From Clostridia bacterium (lineage in GTDB: Bacteria; Bacillota; Clostridia; Oscillospirales; Acutalibacteraceae): a stretch of DNA of 64,000 nt. The stretch is from contig JAGAJB010000002.1 of the NCBI GenBank assembly GCA_017626295.1, forward strand, positions 62,001 through 126,000, written 5' to 3'. Below the pieces are notes generated by a model, which saw only the letters and a program-made list of their open reading frames with translations, was not told the DNA's origin and searched no databases. How positions within the stretch are numbered: position 1 is the first letter of the stretch; each line of letters begins with the position of its first letter. A program made the position numbers and the translations under genes. Positions 16,675 to 25,549 of the stretch are shown in pieces.

Positions 16675-17856
16675 TTATAATAACTTTAAAGCCTTTACTC
16701 CGTTATAAATACGTTCTTGGTATTGGGGTATAAATTCTTCCAATTGTTTTTTGATTTTGCTTTCGTTTTCCTGAAGCCATTTAAAAGCCTTGATGAGTTC
16801 GTCTTTATCTTTTAATTCTTGGGCAGGTAAAACATAGTTTTCCCAAGCACCGAATAAATCCTGCGCAATTCCGCGTGCCTTTACTGAGTAGCCTACAACT
16901 AAGGTGGGAACGCAGGTTGAATATGCGGCTATTGTAGCGTGAGTTCTTGCGCCTATGAAAAACTTACACTTTGATATATAACCTTTTAATTCTTCGCAGT
17001 TGCAGTCATCTAATAAAAGAACACGACTGCTTTCTTTATATTTTTCATAGAAAGAAGTCAAAATTTTTCTGTCGTCAACCGCTTCCCATACAACGTGTGG
17101 GATAAGGGCAATTTTCATATTGGTTTTGTTTAATATATATTCTATTAAACTTTCGTAGTTTTGCCTCACTATTCCTTTTCCCTCTTCACATTCCTCAATA
17201 AGAGGACTCGCATTGATACCTATAATATCGCTGTTTCGGAATGTTTCAGGAAAATCTACATTTTTTATGGGAAGCAAAAAAGCAGAATCACAAACTAAAA
17301 CGGTGTTAGGATTTACTTTTTTTAGTGCTTCATAAGATATTGTTTCCCTTGCGGTAATGAGGTCAAAATTTCGTATATCGTTTGCTATATCGGGGTTTTC
17401 TAAAAGTTCGGGTTCAATGGAACATCCCCAGTAAACGGTTTTTAAACCGCCGTATTTATACATATTGTGGGCTTTGAATAAAGGCATAAAACTGCCGTAG
17501 CAATAAGTGTCTCCACCTATGGAAAGGGCAATGTCTCCTTTTTTTACAAAGTCAGCAACTCTGCTTTCGTAAAACTCAATGGGGGTGTAGTTATGTTTTA
17601 TTTTCAAGTTGTAATATGCTTTTAAAAAAGCGGGTTTTGTGCGGTCAAGGGGTCTTTTTTCGGTTTTATTAAGTATTGTACAAATTTCCGAAAGGCCGTA
17701 TTTTTTATCTTCCTCGGGTCTTGTGGACATAAGAATAACTCTATCTTTGTCAGCACCAATCAACTTGGAAGTAGAGCGCACTAATGCCTCACACCCGTGG
17801 TTGCCGCTACCGTCGTGGGCATATAAAACATATTTCCTTTGTGATTTACGGGACAT
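16675..17856 (-). CDS. Polysaccharide pyruvyl transferase family protein (copy 2)
   Basis: Second PF04230 protein of the locus, 393 residues. Motifs match the other copy: YAHDGSGNHGCEALVRSTSK near the N terminus, GDIALSIGGDTYCYGSF (about 113-129), GINASPLIEEC, and IGARTHATIAAYSTCVPTLV (about 292-311). It starts one base after the stop of the ABC ATPase gene, with TTAGGAG as ribosome site. The Fe-S protein gene follows. Pyruvyl transfer to a glycan sugar is the family expectation, giving negative charge to the polymer. Confidence 0.87.
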   Translation of the reverse strand: MSRKSQRKYVLYAHDGSGNHGCEALVRSTSKLIGADKDRVILMSTRPEEDKKYGLSEICTILNKTEKRPLDRTKPAFLKAYYNLKIKHNYTPIEFYESRVADFVKKGDIALSIGGDTYCYGSFMPLFKAHNMYKYGGLKTVYWGCSIEPELLENPDIANDIRNFDLITARETISYEALKKVNPNTVLVCDSAFLLPIKNVDFPETFRNSDIIGINASPLIEECEEGKGIVRQNYESLIEYILNKTNMKIALIPHVVWEAVDDRKILTSFYEKYKESSRVLLLDDCNCEELKGYISKCKFFIGARTHATIAAYSTCVPTLVVGYSVKARGIAQDLFGAWENYVLPAQELKDKDELIKAFKWLQENESKIKKQLEEFIPQYQERIYNGVKALKLL

Positions 17857-17857
17857 C

Positions 17858-19150
17858 TTACTTTTCTCCTAATGTTCTCAGGTCAACGATTTCCGGAAGT
17901 TTTACGCTTCCCCACCATCTTTGCTCCCATTCCATATTTTCATTGAAACCGGGCTTGGTTTCAACTTCAAATGTTACTGCTTTTTCAATATGGTCGTAGA
18001 ATTGCCATCCGCCGTATTGATTAACGCCGTAAAGAACAGGTGTTAAACAGTATCTTCCGGGTACTAATTGAGAAATATCTGCTTCTAAAGGTATAGTTAA
18101 CTTATCGCCCGCCTTACAAGAGAACAGGTTGGGGGCTAATAATACTGATACGGAAGTTCCGTCAACGCAAGTAAGCCTTGAACGGTAACCGATATTTGTC
18201 AAATTTTCAGTTGCTTCAACTTCTATTGAGAATTTTAATTTTTCGCCTACACGGATTTTCCAAATATCATTTTCTAAAACATTGATACCTGTTAACTTAA
18301 CACCGGGAGCAAGAGTTGCCTGAGTTCTTTTCAAAGAACTTAAATCAACATTGGACGGTGTTTCAATACCCTGACCCATATATACTTCAATTGCTTCTTC
18401 AACGTTACCGTCAAATATAACTTTACCTTTGCTTAAAACAATACATCTGTTGCAGAGTTGACGAATAGTATTCATATTGTGGCTTACATAAAGAACTGTT
18501 CTTCCTTCAAGTTGTGCCGCATCACGCATTCTGTCAAGACATTTCTTTTGGAATGCCATATCACCAACTGCAAGAACCTCGTCCATAATCATAATTTCGG
18601 AATCAAGGTGAGCAGCGACCGAGAAAGCGAGTTTTACATACATACCGCTTGAATAACGTTTAACAGGTGTGTCGATGAATTTCTCCATTTCGGCAAACTC
18701 AACGATTTGGTCAAATTTTTTATCAATCTCAGCCTTTGTCATACCGAGAATAGCGCCGTTCATATAAACATTTTCGCGGCCTGTAAGTTCCGGATGGAAG
18801 CCTGTACCTACTTCAAGCATTGATGCAATTCTTCCGTCGTAGGATATAGTACCGCCCGAGGGTGCAGTAACACGGCAAAGAAGTTTGAGAAGTGTGGATT
18901 TACCTGCACCGTTGTGACCGATAATTCCTAATGCTTCGCCCTTTTTTACTTCAAAGGATACGCCGTCAAGAGCCATAAAGCGGTCACCTTTAGAAAGACC
19001 GGTATTATCGCCGATAATACTGTTGGGGTCTTCTTTGTGGCGTATTTTTGCCCAGAAAGACTGTAAATCTCCTTTAAGTGTACCGCCGCCGATAGCACCC
19101 AGACGGTATTCTTTTGAAACATTCTCTATTTTTATTGCTGTTTGGTTCAT
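17858..19150 (-). CDS. Polysaccharide ABC exporter, ATP-binding subunit with C-terminal substrate domain (Wzt type)
   Basis: ATPase of an ABC-2 exporter for lipid-linked polysaccharide. The N-terminal part (KEYRLGAIGGGTLKGDLQS) has the extension typical of Wzt/TagH. Walker A is GHNGAGKST (78-86). The signature region is VKRYSSGMYVKLAFSVA and Walker B is IMIMDEVLAVGD. From about residue 275 an additional beta-rich domain follows (NLTNIGYRSRLTCVDGTSVS; VPGRYCLTPVLYGVNQYGGW), matching the Wzt C-terminal carbohydrate-binding domain that recognises the polymer or its terminal cap. Length is 430 residues, normal for the two-domain form. It is paired with the permease 20 bases upstream in the transcript. 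Confidence 0.92.
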   Translation of the reverse strand: MNQTAIKIENVSKEYRLGAIGGGTLKGDLQSFWAKIRHKEDPNSIIGDNTGLSKGDRFMALDGVSFEVKKGEALGIIGHNGAGKSTLLKLLCRVTAPSGGTISYDGRIASMLEVGTGFHPELTGRENVYMNGAILGMTKAEIDKKFDQIVEFAEMEKFIDTPVKRYSSGMYVKLAFSVAAHLDSEIMIMDEVLAVGDMAFQKKCLDRMRDAAQLEGRTVLYVSHNMNTIRQLCNRCIVLSKGKVIFDGNVEEAIEVYMGQGIETPSNVDLSSLKRTQATLAPGVKLTGINVLENDIWKIRVGEKLKFSIEVEATENLTNIGYRSRLTCVDGTSVSVLLAPNLFSCKAGDKLTIPLEADISQLVPGRYCLTPVLYGVNQYGGWQFYDHIEKAVTFEVETKPGFNENMEWEQRWWGSVKLPEIVDLRTLGEK

Positions 19151-19169
19151 ATATATTTCTCCAACTGTA

Positions 19170-20036
19170 TCAGACAGTATCCATAAATGTTTTTTCGACT
19201 TTGCTGAAAAGAATTATACCTATAAATAAAACTACCAGCGTAATAATCCAACTTATACCATAGAATATCCATTCCATTTCGCCTAAGCCTAAATAAGCGT
19301 AGCGGAAAAGGTTTACTATGGGTGTAATGGGGTTAATCATAAAGAGTGTGTGGTATTTTCCACCGGGGGCGAAAACTGCCATACTGTTCATATCGTAAGC
19401 GATGGGGGAGGCATACATCCAAAGTTGTGTGCCGAAAGTTACAAGCATTGCAAGGTCGCGGTATTTTGTGGTGAGAGCCGAAATTATTACGCCGCAACCC
19501 AGACTAAGAATGGCTAACTGTAAAACGATAAGAGGTGTCATCAGTATATATAAATTCGGATGACAACTCTGGTCGGTTATTACATAATATACTAAGAAAA
19601 TAACCATAAAAGTAAACTGAATTACCAAGGATATTAAGTTGGACATAACCGTTGAAATGGGCATAACAAGACGGGGGAAATAAACCTTGCCTAATGTCTG
19701 ACGGTTAGCAACGAAGGTGTTCGCAGTCTGTGTAAGACATTGATTAAAATATGTCCACAAAATTGTACCCGAAAGGTAGAATATGAATGAGGGTACACCG
19801 TCTGCCGCAAGGCCTGCAATATTACCGAAAACCAGTGTAAATACAACAGTTGTAAGAAGTGGTTGAATAATAGCCCACAAGGGACCTAATACCGTTTGTT
19901 TGTACATTGAAACAAAGTTTCTTTTAACAAACAAAAGTATAAGGTCTTTATACTGTAATAATTCTTTAAGATGTAAGTCAAACCAACCGTTTTTAGGTTC
20001 AATAACAGTTTGAAATTTTTTGTTTGATGATTCCAT
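19170..20036 (-). CDS. Polysaccharide ABC exporter permease (Wzm type)
   Basis: ABC-2 family integral membrane subunit with six hydrophobic segments in 288 residues. It has the family beginning DLILLFVKRNFVSMYKQTVL and GPLWAIIQPLLTTVVFTLVF, and the late INPITPIVNLFRYAYLG. Together with the adjacent Wzt-type ATPase it should move an undecaprenyl-linked glycan to the outer face of the membrane. The ribosome site is CGGAGAAAAT. No Wzx-type flippase is visible in the window, so this is the only export route seen. Confidence 0.92.
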   Translation of the reverse strand: MESSNKKFQTVIEPKNGWFDLHLKELLQYKDLILLFVKRNFVSMYKQTVLGPLWAIIQPLLTTVVFTLVFGNIAGLAADGVPSFIFYLSGTILWTYFNQCLTQTANTFVANRQTLGKVYFPRLVMPISTVMSNLISLVIQFTFMVIFLVYYVITDQSCHPNLYILMTPLIVLQLAILSLGCGVIISALTTKYRDLAMLVTFGTQLWMYASPIAYDMNSMAVFAPGGKYHTLFMINPITPIVNLFRYAYLGLGEMEWIFYGISWIITLVVLFIGIILFSKVEKTFMDTV

Positions 20037-20047
20037 ATTTTCTCCGA

Positions 20048-21220
20048 TTATAAAATTTTATAAAGTTTATTTAGTATATCTTTATTACGAGATTCAAAAT
20101 CTTCCGATTCTGACGCTTCAGTAATTTTTCTGAGAAGTTCTTTATCTGACAGCACTTTTGTAATTGCCTCTGCGATGGATTTTTCATCCGTATCACAAAG
20201 TACACCGTTTATGCCGTCTTGTATTTGTTCTTTTGCGGCGCTTCTTGTTGCAACAATGGGTTTTCCGAGGATTTTAGATTCCATAATTGCCACGCTGTGA
20301 CCTTCAAACCTGCTGGGTTGAACAGAAAGGTCTGCATTTGCAATATATGGATAAGGATTTGCCTGCATACCTAAAAGGTGAACATTGTTTTCAATGCCCA
20401 AAGCTCTTATTTGCTCGCTCAGTTCATTTTCCGCAGGTCCTCCTCCCACAATCCACCATTGAATATCCGAATAACCGTTATCAACTAGTTCTTTGCAGGC
20501 ACTAACTGCCAGGTCCATACCTTTTTCTTTTGAAAGTCTGCCACAAGAAACAATATTGAAAGTGTTTTCGGGATACTGAGTCAAAGGAATTTCTTTGCTT
20601 CTTAAAAGAATATCTTCAACATCAATAATATTGTTAATTGCAATGATTTTTTCTTTATATTTCGGAACAAAGTTTTTAAGCATTTCTGCCTGAGATTCTG
20701 CGACAGTAATGATATTTTCGCTTTTTTTGTATCCCACAGTATCGTGATATACTCGCCTCATTGCGCCGTGATGGTAAAACATCAGGAATTTTTCAGCGGA
20801 GATACTGCGAACTGCCGTTTCCGCTACCGCATCACTGTAAATTACCGCTGTGTCAAAAATTTCGCCTTTTAGTTGGTCTTTTATGTATTTCGAATAAAGC
20901 CGTGCTTCAAGTCCTTTAAAAAGAAAACACAATATTTTCCAGATTAAGAGACGAAAATCAGATGCATTTTGAGGTTTTTCCAAAAGGCTAAAAAGTTTAG
21001 AATATTTATACGGTTTTTTAAATGACACCTTTTTATCTCTGTCGGCAATTAAAAGTCGGCATTCTTTTGGTATTCGGTGAGCCATATCGGTGTAATTATA
21101 AAGAATCAGACAAGTAACGTTATACTTATTATAATCTATGCGGTTTAAAAGGTTTACCAATGCGGATTCTATACCGCCGATCCATAGGGCAGTTGAAACA
21201 AATATTATATTCTTTTTCAT
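20048..21220 (-). CDS. GT4 family glycosyltransferase
   Basis: GT-B fold enzyme of 390 residues. KNIIFVSTALWIGGIESALV is the N-terminal glycine motif, SCGRLSKEKGMDLAV marks the donor domain, and SRFEGHSVAIMESKILGKPI holds the E-x7-E motif. The open frame extends 28 codons further upstream, but that part overlaps the end of the Stealth gene by about 80 bases and has no family resemblance. The ATG at 21220, four bases after that gene's stop, is therefore preferred although its ribosome site is weak. Translation is probably coupled to the upstream gene. Confidence 0.88.
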   Translation of the reverse strand: MKKNIIFVSTALWIGGIESALVNLLNRIDYNKYNVTCLILYNYTDMAHRIPKECRLLIADRDKKVSFKKPYKYSKLFSLLEKPQNASDFRLLIWKILCFLFKGLEARLYSKYIKDQLKGEIFDTAVIYSDAVAETAVRSISAEKFLMFYHHGAMRRVYHDTVGYKKSENIITVAESQAEMLKNFVPKYKEKIIAINNIIDVEDILLRSKEIPLTQYPENTFNIVSCGRLSKEKGMDLAVSACKELVDNGYSDIQWWIVGGGPAENELSEQIRALGIENNVHLLGMQANPYPYIANADLSVQPSRFEGHSVAIMESKILGKPIVATRSAAKEQIQDGINGVLCDTDEKSIAEAITKVLSDKELLRKITEASESEDFESRNKDILNKLYKIL

Positions 21221-21224
21221 ATTT

Positions 21225-22223
21225 CTATTTTTCAAAACTGCATTTTTCGGGCAGTATTTTTTGGAATGCGTTTCGTACCATTTCGGAAAGTCTCTCGAAA
21301 TCAACGGGATTCTCGGGGTCGTTAATACATATCATATCGTGTTCTTGATTTTCTATAATATCGCAAAGTAATCCTACTGTATGTTCATCCGCACAGGAAA
21401 CAATGTTATCTGTGTTATAGGGTGTGAATTTTCCGCTTGCCACTTGCCACCAGAGCATAATCCATTGGTTAAGGTCAGAGGGGTGTCTGAACCTGTTGGC
21501 AGTTGTGGAATTTAATATTTCAGGTTCTTTATTCCAGACTTCTTCAAAGGTCTTTTTGCAATAAGCAGCAGGGGCGTGCAAATTTTCAAAACCATAAAAA
21601 AAGTCAGGAAACAGTTTCCACAATAATGCAGAGCGTACATTATTTTGCCAACGGTAAGATTTATTTATATATTTATTTTTATTAAGGGCGTATTGTGTGC
21701 GTTTATCAAAGTGTTTATTGATAATGCCCATATTGTTTACTGCGGCGTGTTGCCAGATACCTACTTCACCTATAAACGGCATAGGTACTTCGCCTCCGTA
21801 TGTGCAGGGAAGATTGTTTTGAAAAAATGCGGTTTCCGGCATGGGACGAAGAATAAACATATCGTCATTAAAATAAACGAAATTCTCTGCTAAGTCGGGA
21901 ATACGATGTAAATTTACTTCCAAAGCGTGAGAACTGAAAGTGGGTAGTATATCAGATGGCATATAATCAGTATGTCGGACTATATTTATTTTAGGGTTAT
22001 CCGTGTTAAGAAAAGCAGGAACATGACCCCAGGTAACGAAGTGAATCTTACGAACCCAAGGTGTGAATTTTTCTACTGCGCGAAACCAATAGGGCATAAG
22101 ACCCCAGTCGCGATAACGGTTAGGAGAGTTACTGTCATCGGTTTTTTGCGGTGAATATTTTGCTTTTTCTTTTTGCCAGGCAGGGTCGTTGCCGTCTACC
22201 CAAAGAACAACAAAGTCAATCAT
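21225..22223 (-). CDS. Stealth family sugar-1-phosphate transferase
   Basis: Stealth proteins are phosphotransferases that build phosphodiester-linked surface polysaccharides (hexose-1-phosphate transfer, as in capsules of Neisseria) and occur from bacteria to animals. The conserved regions are visible in order. CR1 is IDFVVLWVDGNDPAWQKEK at the N terminus. CR2 (about 37-125) runs from RYRDWGLMPYWFRAVEKF through KIHFVTWGHVPAFLN to FVYFNDDMFILRPMP. CR3-like sequence includes FENLHAPAAYCKKTFEEVW, and CR4-like sequence near 265-280 includes LNQWIMLWWQVASGKFTPY. Length is 332 residues. It implies that at least one linkage in this polymer is a phosphodiester, although acceptor and donor are unknown. 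Confidence 0.9.
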   Translation of the reverse strand: MIDFVVLWVDGNDPAWQKEKAKYSPQKTDDSNSPNRYRDWGLMPYWFRAVEKFTPWVRKIHFVTWGHVPAFLNTDNPKINIVRHTDYMPSDILPTFSSHALEVNLHRIPDLAENFVYFNDDMFILRPMPETAFFQNNLPCTYGGEVPMPFIGEVGIWQHAAVNNMGIINKHFDKRTQYALNKNKYINKSYRWQNNVRSALLWKLFPDFFYGFENLHAPAAYCKKTFEEVWNKEPEILNSTTANRFRHPSDLNQWIMLWWQVASGKFTPYNTDNIVSCADEHTVGLLCDIIENQEHDMICINDPENPVDFERLSEMVRNAFQKILPEKCSFEK

Positions 22224-22252
22224 TGTTTAATATTCCTTTATCTTAAAATGAT

Positions 22253-23293
22253 TCAGTTTTCGAATAGTGCTTGGAAAAGTTTGGTTTTCTTTACTGAAAC
22301 CGCAATCTTATGGCGTAAATGTATTTTCTTATATCGAACTAAAATTGCACAGAATTTACCGGCTTTTAAATCACGAATTAAAATATCATCAGAGTCATAA
22401 TCGGCCCATTTGCCCGTATTTAAAGTTTCAGATAATTTTTTCAGACCAGCAATACCTGAACAGGATGCTTTTTGACTGAGAATCATCCTGTACAAATTAA
22501 ATAAAACCTTTTCACCTTCGTGGAAATCTAAATCGTATTTTTCTTTTAAAGCGATTTCTAAATTTTCCATACTATTATAAAATGGGGTTAAATAGGCATT
22601 GAGATCATTTATTCTGTTCAATCGTGTATATATGCGTGTTTCATCATCAGGTTGGCGGTATCTGTAGATGATTTCAGGTAAAAGATAAATGTTGTCTGTG
22701 TGTCTCAGATAATCTGTAACGAACAAAAAATCTTCCATTATAAAAACATCTTTTTGGAATACTAAATAATTATTTTTTATAATTTCTGATTTGTAAAATT
22801 TATTCCACACAGGAGATAACGCGTTAATACTAAATAATTCATGAAAAACGGCACTCCATTGAGACGGGTGAAGAAGGCATTCCTCTTTGAATGCAAACTC
22901 GTCTCTGCGATATAGTGAATTGTTTTTATAGAAATCAAAACTTAAACCGAATATGAGCATATCGGGTTTGTGTTTTTCGATAAGTTTTGCAGCGTTGGTT
23001 AGTCCGTTTGTATCTAAAGTGTCATCAGAATCAATAAATAGAATATATTCACCTTGTGCCGCATCAATGCCGCGATTTCTGGCGGAGGATACCCCTCCGT
23101 TTTCTTTATGGATACAAGTTACTTGAGAGTGTTTTTTCTCTAACCTATCACAAATATCCTCTGTTCCGTCTTTTGAACCGTCGTCGACAATGATTATTTC
23201 AAAGTCCTTAAGGCCTGAATCAAGAACACTTTTTACTGTGTTTTCAATAGAGTCTGCACATTGAAATGCAGGAATAATTACACTGTATTTCAT
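22253..23293 (-). CDS. GT2 family glycosyltransferase
   Basis: GT-A enzyme of 346 residues. YSVIIPAFQCADSIENTVKS opens the fold, IIVDDGSKDGTEDICDRL is the nucleotide-binding part, GGVSSARNRGIDAAQGEY follows, and LFIDSDDTLDTNG carries the metal site. The start codon overlaps the stop of the EpsG-like gene as ATGA (23290-23293), so the two are translationally coupled. The C-terminal segment is basic and may contact the membrane. The specificity is not readable. Confidence 0.9.
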   Translation of the reverse strand: MKYSVIIPAFQCADSIENTVKSVLDSGLKDFEIIIVDDGSKDGTEDICDRLEKKHSQVTCIHKENGGVSSARNRGIDAAQGEYILFIDSDDTLDTNGLTNAAKLIEKHKPDMLIFGLSFDFYKNNSLYRRDEFAFKEECLLHPSQWSAVFHELFSINALSPVWNKFYKSEIIKNNYLVFQKDVFIMEDFLFVTDYLRHTDNIYLLPEIIYRYRQPDDETRIYTRLNRINDLNAYLTPFYNSMENLEIALKEKYDLDFHEGEKVLFNLYRMILSQKASCSGIAGLKKLSETLNTGKWADYDSDDILIRDLKAGKFCAILVRYKKIHLRHKIAVSVKKTKLFQALFEN

Positions 23294-24402
23294 GGTGTCG
23301 GAGAAACCTCCCAGAAAAATCTGTAGTTAGTATAGTCATCAATGCTGGAATGAATAGATGCAAGTGAACTTGTACTATAAAAGTAAATAGCAAAAATGAC
23401 AAGAAAAGCAACAATCATTTTTTTCATAGAATCATCAAAAACTAATTGAGGTCCTAATCTTGAGTGATAGTAATCATCTTCAAAACTCTCAAAAAGCATA
23501 GGTACATAGAGTATTACAAATTGGAAATAGTAGTCTGCAAGACGGGTGAAAATGTTATCGTACCCACAGAACATCTGTAAAATTGTCGCTACACCTATAA
23601 GCATAAACAATGATGAGAAATGTTTTCCGCGGAAGCCTTTAAGAAGAACCCCTATAACAAGCATAAGACACATCACCAAAAAGCGAGTGCCTAAAAAGGT
23701 ATCGGCAGCAAAATAGGTTTCCGAGTAGTACATATCGCTTATAGCGGTTACTATGGGTTCCCGGAAAACAAAAATTAATATAGCGGAAACCACATAGCCT
23801 ATAAGTGTTTTAATATTTAATTTTAATTTAGATATTGGATATGCGGGAAGAAAAGCAAGCGCAGGAAGATGGATTGTACCTGCAAGCAATGTCCAAAAAA
23901 CAAATTGTTTCGGTTTTTTTTCAATAATACTCATATATGAAAATATAAGTATAGCCATAGCAAGAGACTGCTTTACGGCACTGAATCCGAAAACATAGAA
24001 ACCTATACAGTTCCACATCAGATAACTCAGCCATGGTTTAGGCGAATAGCGGAAAATAAGTATAGCAACGGCAAGTTCGATAATAATTGCTACAACGAGC
24101 AGAAAAATCTGATAGTTACCGTCGGTCAAATGACACACGAGTTTCATAAGCCATTGAAACCCGAAGTTTCTTCCTTCTTGAAAGACTCTTTCACTAAACC
24201 ACCCAAAGTATCGGTAATCCTGATACAAAGTGTTGTATTTTATTAAGTCACCTGTCAGAAATTGGTACCTGAAACCACTGACAAAAGTATGCAAAATTGC
24301 CATAATTACAATATATGGCTTTCGTGCTTCGCCTTTTTGCGCCATAATCATACCCAGTATAATTACTGCCGCTACAATAATGTAGTAAATTGATTTTCCC
24401 AT
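23290..24402 (-). CDS. EpsG family membrane protein, probable polysaccharide polymerase
   Basis: Polytopic membrane protein of about ten hydrophobic segments and 370 residues. It fits the EpsG family (PF14897), thought to act as Wzy-like polymerases of exopolysaccharide repeat units. Features include SGFRYQFLTGDLIKYNTLYQ, GFQWLMKLVCHLTDGNYQIF, YVFGFSAVKQSLAMAILIFS (the family RQ/KQ-type loop) and LAGTIHLPALAFLPAYPISK, with the conserved His after a Gly/Thr pair. The ribosome site is TGGAG. Its presence beside an ABC exporter and without Wzx is unusual. Confidence 0.82.
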   Translation of the reverse strand: MGKSIYYIIVAAVIILGMIMAQKGEARKPYIVIMAILHTFVSGFRYQFLTGDLIKYNTLYQDYRYFGWFSERVFQEGRNFGFQWLMKLVCHLTDGNYQIFLLVVAIIIELAVAILIFRYSPKPWLSYLMWNCIGFYVFGFSAVKQSLAMAILIFSYMSIIEKKPKQFVFWTLLAGTIHLPALAFLPAYPISKLKLNIKTLIGYVVSAILIFVFREPIVTAISDMYYSETYFAADTFLGTRFLVMCLMLVIGVLLKGFRGKHFSSLFMLIGVATILQMFCGYDNIFTRLADYYFQFVILYVPMLFESFEDDYYHSRLGPQLVFDDSMKKMIVAFLVIFAIYFYSTSSLASIHSSIDDYTNYRFFWEVSPTP

Positions 24403-24436
24403 AATACTCCATTGAAAGATTTGTAAAAAATTCTAT

Positions 24437-25549
24437 TTACATATCAAGTGTTTCAAAAAATAAGTTTTGTGTTTGTTCGGTCAATATCTGTTTAGAAAAC
24501 TGCTGACCGCGATGTTTTGCTTTTTCTGTATATGAATTTAATGAATCGGTATCAGAAAGCATTTGTCTTAAGCCGTTAAGAAATGCCTCGTCGTTATTAT
24601 CTGTTATAATTCCGTATTCATTGTTGCCGAGTAATTCGTCCATACCACTGCAATCGGTTGTTACAACAGTTTTTCCGAGAACAAGTCCTTCGGCTACAAA
24701 AGTACTGAATCCTTCGTAGTTCGACGAACAGACCAACAAATCCGCGCTTTTAATAAATGGATAAGGATTATTTTGAAAACCGAGCAGTTTAATGTTTTCG
24801 GTCAAATTATTATCTCTTATATAATTCTCAAGTTTTTGGCGGTCTTCACCTTCGCCGAGAATCCACAGGTCAAAATCGAAACCTTCGTCTAAAAGTGTTT
24901 TTACGGTTTTCAGAAGTCGTGGATAGTTTTTCTGCGGCATAAGCCTGCCGACCATCAGTAAAGTCAGTTTCTTTTTGACAATTTCTTTGGGTAAAGGTGC
25001 TAAAGATTTTTCAATTATCTCTTTATCATCTATTGTGTTGTATATAACAACTGAGTCGTGGGAGTTTCCGTAAAGTTCAGTAAAACCTTTCCTGACATTT
25101 TCCGATACGCATACGATTTTATCAAACTTTTCGTACCAGGGTTTAGATTTTTCTGCGAAAACCTCGGGTTCATCGCTTTTTTTTCTTAAATCACAATGTA
25201 CCCATGCAAATTTTTTCGCTTTTTTATTAGTTGAACTTGAAATGATTTTTGTAGGACCGCATTCTAAGTAAGCAACTTCAACATCATAATCGCCCTTTAT
25301 GTGTAAGGAATAAACTAAACCCAGTGCTGCTTCAATGCGAAAAAGCGCATCTGTAACGGCGTTCTGCTTTTTGAAACAGTATTTGTAGGTTATCCCGTTA
25401 CATAAAAAATCTTTAGCTTTTTCTTGAAAAGTGGTTTGTACAGTTATATCAAACTTCGTTTGGTCCATGGAATTAACAAGTGTTCTGAGCACTTTTTCGG
25501 CACCGCCGCCGTTTAGTGTATCAATGTAAAAAAGAATTTTAGTTTTCAT
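24437..25549 (-). CDS. GT4 family glycosyltransferase
   Basis: GT-B fold enzyme of 370 residues from the ATG at 25549. It begins KTKILFYIDTLNGGGAEKVL, a typical acceptor-side motif. LLMVGRLMPQKNYPRLLKTV opens the donor domain, and SSNYEGFSTFVAEGLVLGKT contains E-x7-E. The longer frame to 25597 only adds residues overlapping the end of the upstream GT4 gene. With the start at 25549 the overlap is 11 bases. It is closely related to the neighbouring GT4 genes in layout but not an obvious recent duplicate. Confidence 0.88.
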   Translation of the reverse strand: MKTKILFYIDTLNGGGAEKVLRTLVNSMDQTKFDITVQTTFQEKAKDFLCNGITYKYCFKKQNAVTDALFRIEAALGLVYSLHIKGDYDVEVAYLECGPTKIISSSTNKKAKKFAWVHCDLRKKSDEPEVFAEKSKPWYEKFDKIVCVSENVRKGFTELYGNSHDSVVIYNTIDDKEIIEKSLAPLPKEIVKKKLTLLMVGRLMPQKNYPRLLKTVKTLLDEGFDFDLWILGEGEDRQKLENYIRDNNLTENIKLLGFQNNPYPFIKSADLLVCSSNYEGFSTFVAEGLVLGKTVVTTDCSGMDELLGNNEYGIITDNNDEAFLNGLRQMLSDTDSLNSYTEKAKHRGQQFSKQILTEQTQNLFFETLDM

